NCBI GenBank assembly: GCA_946407715.1
Contig: CAMJPH010000089.1
Coordinates: forward strand, 1-8,220
Length of the DNA: 8,220 nucleotides
Direction: 5' to 3'
Origin: an uncultured Bacteroidales bacterium
GTDB lineage: Bacteria; Bacteroidota; Bacteroidia; Bacteroidales; WCHB1-69
The position numbers and the translations under genes are program-made. Position 1 is the stretch's first letter, and every line of letters begins with the position of its first letter. The notes below the pieces were generated by a model that saw only the letters and a list, made by a program, of their open reading frames with translations, did no database searches and was not told the origin of the DNA. Positions 7,282 to 8,220 of this stretch are shown piece by piece.

Positions 7282-7475
7282 GCTGTCGATGATGGTTTGG
7301 GATGCGACCAGACCTTCGTGGGTGTGGAAGAGCATTCGCCGTTGGTCACGATCGTCTATCCCAACCCGGCACGACCGCCACGATGAACCTGCGGAACGTT
7401 CCCGCCGGTGTCTATCTCCTGCGCGTGACGGACGCGGACGGGAAGGAATACTGGCAGAAGATTGTGAAACGGTAA
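7282..7475 (+). pseudogene. T9SS sorting-domain remnant
   Basis: Directly after the FISUMP stop, and in the same frame, the sequence encodes AVDDGLGCDQTFVGVEEHSP and then LVTIVYPNP, which looks like the linker and first strand before a T9SS sorting domain. The frame then breaks. From about 7377 another frame encodes TMNLRNVPAGVYLLRVTDAD and on to KIVKR with TAA at 7473-7475. Relative to the sorting domain of the large gene, 112 bases are missing, which shifts the frame. There is no start codon or signal peptide of its own. It is probably the 3' end of a T9SS-cargo gene whose body has been lost; the alternative is that it was once attached to the FISUMP gene, less likely because that product is a lipoprotein. 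Confidence 0.75.
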
Positions 7476-7515
7476 GGATTTTCGGGTGTAGAGACTCGGC
7501 GCGCCGAGTCTCTAC
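7353..7515 (+). repeat. Sorting-domain tail + palindrome unit, copy C (112-bp deletion)
   Basis: CGTCTATCCCAACCC at 7353 matches copy A at 3941; 7371-7475 then match 4071-4175 with 7 differences in 105 bases. The 112 missing bases are bounded in copy A by CCCAAC at 3948-3953 and 4060-4065. The unit continues through TAA, GGATTTTCGGG and the palindrome. After it, CCCCGAATCACAA (7518-7530) matches the sequence after copy B (5248-5260). Confidence 0.85.
7488..7515. repeat. 28-bp perfect palindrome, copy 3
   Basis: It is identical to the copies at 4190 and 5215 and starts 12 bases after the TAA of the sorting-domain remnant. It is followed by CATCCCCGAATCACAA and then an A-run, again with no T-run on the + strand. 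Confidence 0.9.
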
Positions 7516-7546
7516 ATCCCCGAATCACAAATCCCAAAAAAAAGTG

Positions 7547-7554
7547 TATTTTCG
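7547..7554 (+). promoter_or_regulatory. Weak candidate -7 box upstream of the 7577 lipoprotein
   Basis: TATTTTCG differs from the Bacteroidetes -7 consensus TAnnTTTG at one position and lies 22 bases before the ATG at 7577. No -33 TTTG is visible at the expected distance. It follows an A-run and the third palindrome, a plausible promoter position. Confidence 0.25.
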
Positions 7555-7576
7555 CCAACGATAAAATCACAAAACG

Positions 7577-8098
7577 ATGAAAGAGAAAACAACAAAAACT
7601 AAGAACACGGACAAGCGTTTGCGGGGTGCGTTTGTCGCTGCCGCCGCATTGGCGGTGTTCGCCCTGTTCGCCGCATGCGAGAGGCCGGAGCCGGAACCCG
7701 AACCGCCCACACCGCCAATAGTGGACACAGACACCACGCCGGCCAACAAGTTCATCGGCACATGGGTGCTGTGCGCGATGAACAACGTGAACAGCGAACC
7801 GCCCGCCACCTGCGACCTCGCGGACGGCACTGCCGACACGCTGGTGTTTGTGGATGACACGACATTGATTCACCACCACGGGGCAAGAATTAATGAATAT
7901 TTTTATGAATTTACTGACAATTTTCTTGTCAGTTATAGGCCTAAACCATTTGATATTATTAATGGACAAAAGAACTCTAATCGTTACTGCTTTCGAGCGG
8001 GAAATCAAGAGTTGGTATTGCGTGGTACATTTCCCCTAATGGGTTACAGCAAGAATTTCTGTTTCCGCCGCATTCCTCAAAATCAAGAATCAGATTAA
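7577..8098 (+). CDS. Lipoprotein with lipocalin-like domain, mosaic composition
   Basis: This 173-residue protein has a Lys/Thr-rich N terminus (MKEKTTKTKNTDKRLR), a hydrophobic stretch and a lipobox ending FAAC; Cys34 is the likely lipidation site. An acidic, Pro-rich spacer follows (ERPEPEPEPPTPP). From about residue 58, NKFIGTWVL, then LVFVDDTTL and ELVLRGTF, suggest a small lipocalin-like beta-barrel as found in many Bacteroidetes lipoproteins; ligand unknown. The coding DNA is GC-rich up to about 7885 (41 of 60 bases G/C at 7801-7860) and AT-rich after it (17 of 60 at 7921-7980), so the gene may be a recombinant. The next gene starts 11 bases after its stop and encodes a similar lipobox and spacer, indicating tandem paralogues in one transcript. 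Export is well supported; the fold assignment is moderate. Confidence 0.8.
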   Translation: MKEKTTKTKNTDKRLRGAFVAAAALAVFALFAACERPEPEPEPPTPPIVDTDTTPANKFIGTWVLCAMNNVNSEPPATCDLADGTADTLVFVDDTTLIHHHGARINEYFYEFTDNFLVSYRPKPFDIINGQKNSNRYCFRAGNQELVLRGTFPLMGYSKNFCFRRIPQNQESD

Positions 8099-8109
8099 AT
8101 CCAGAAGCA

Positions 8110-8220
8110 ATGAACAAGACAAAAAACAGAGATTACATAACATTTTTTTTACTGGTTGTCCTATCTTGCACGGTTTCGTGTGAACGACCTGAAATTGAGC
8201 CAGAACAACCAGTTTCACCA
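8110..8220 (+). CDS. Lipoprotein, 3'-partial, paralogue of the preceding gene
   Basis: ATG at 8110 opens a frame that runs 37 codons to the window end. It encodes MNKTKNRDYITFFLLVVLSC, then TVSC with Cys24 as the likely lipidated residue, then ERPEIEPEQPVSP. The CERPExEPExP motif matches the upstream lipoprotein (CERPEPEPEPP), so the two are probably tandem paralogues. It lies 11 bases after the upstream stop and is likely co-transcribed. The DNA here is AT-rich, like the 3' half of the upstream gene. The functional domain lies outside the window. Confidence 0.75.
   Translation, partial: MNKTKNRDYITFFLLVVLSCTVSCERPEIEPEQPVSP

Noticed and set aside
7289..7564. 91-codon + strand frame through the tag remnant
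   Set aside because: It reads the sorting-domain remnant and the palindrome in a wrong register and gives an Arg/Ser-rich product with no protein features.

Overview
The window looks like a Bacteroidetes (Bacteroidales-type) chromosome segment, probably from an organism with a type IX secretion system (T9SS). The evidence is two genes with type A T9SS C-terminal sorting domains (YPNP start, G-x-Y-LL near the end, basic tail), two further remnants of such domains, a cluster of acidic/proline-rich lipoproteins, a FISUMP-domain protein, and promoter boxes matching the Bacteroidetes -7 consensus TAnnTTTG. All genes are on the + strand. The species cannot be named from this sequence.

Layout: (1) 1-4175 is a very large secreted protein, cut off at its 5' end by the window. 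It has a PKD-like domain, an alpha/beta-hydrolase (GPSMGG nucleophile elbow), an Ig-like segment, a right-handed beta-helix region, a helical region and a T9SS tail. (2) 4176-4375 holds a 28-bp perfect palindrome, a Bacteroidetes-type promoter and a dyad-rich leader. (3) 4376-4888 encodes a small exported or membrane protein of unknown function. (4) 4893-5199 is a gutted T9SS-substrate pseudogene: a frameshifted signal peptide and a short N-terminal piece fused directly to a deleted sorting domain. (5) 5200-5537 is non-coding, with a second copy of the palindrome, a 7-bp tandem repeat, a GC-rich stretch with hairpins and a possible promoter. (6) 5538-6461 (T9SS-tailed secreted protein) and 6472-7281 (FISUMP lipoprotein) form a likely two-gene operon. 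(7) 7282-7475 is another sorting-domain remnant, followed by the third palindrome copy. (8) 7577-8098 and 8110-8220 (cut by the window end) are tandem lipoproteins sharing a CERPExEPExP motif after the lipobox.

The main theme is export to the cell surface: T9SS cargo and lipoproteins. The most unusual feature is a near-identical DNA unit present three times: the 3' end of a sorting domain, its stop codon and a 28-bp palindrome. Two copies carry internal deletions, each bounded in the intact copy by a short direct repeat. A fourth 28-bp palindrome with a different core but the same GTAG/CTAC ends lies in frame inside the large gene. Two genes show abrupt changes in base composition inside the reading frame. 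Together these suggest a locus where secreted-protein genes are rebuilt by recombination. I see no defence system, CRISPR array, transposase, tRNA or rRNA.
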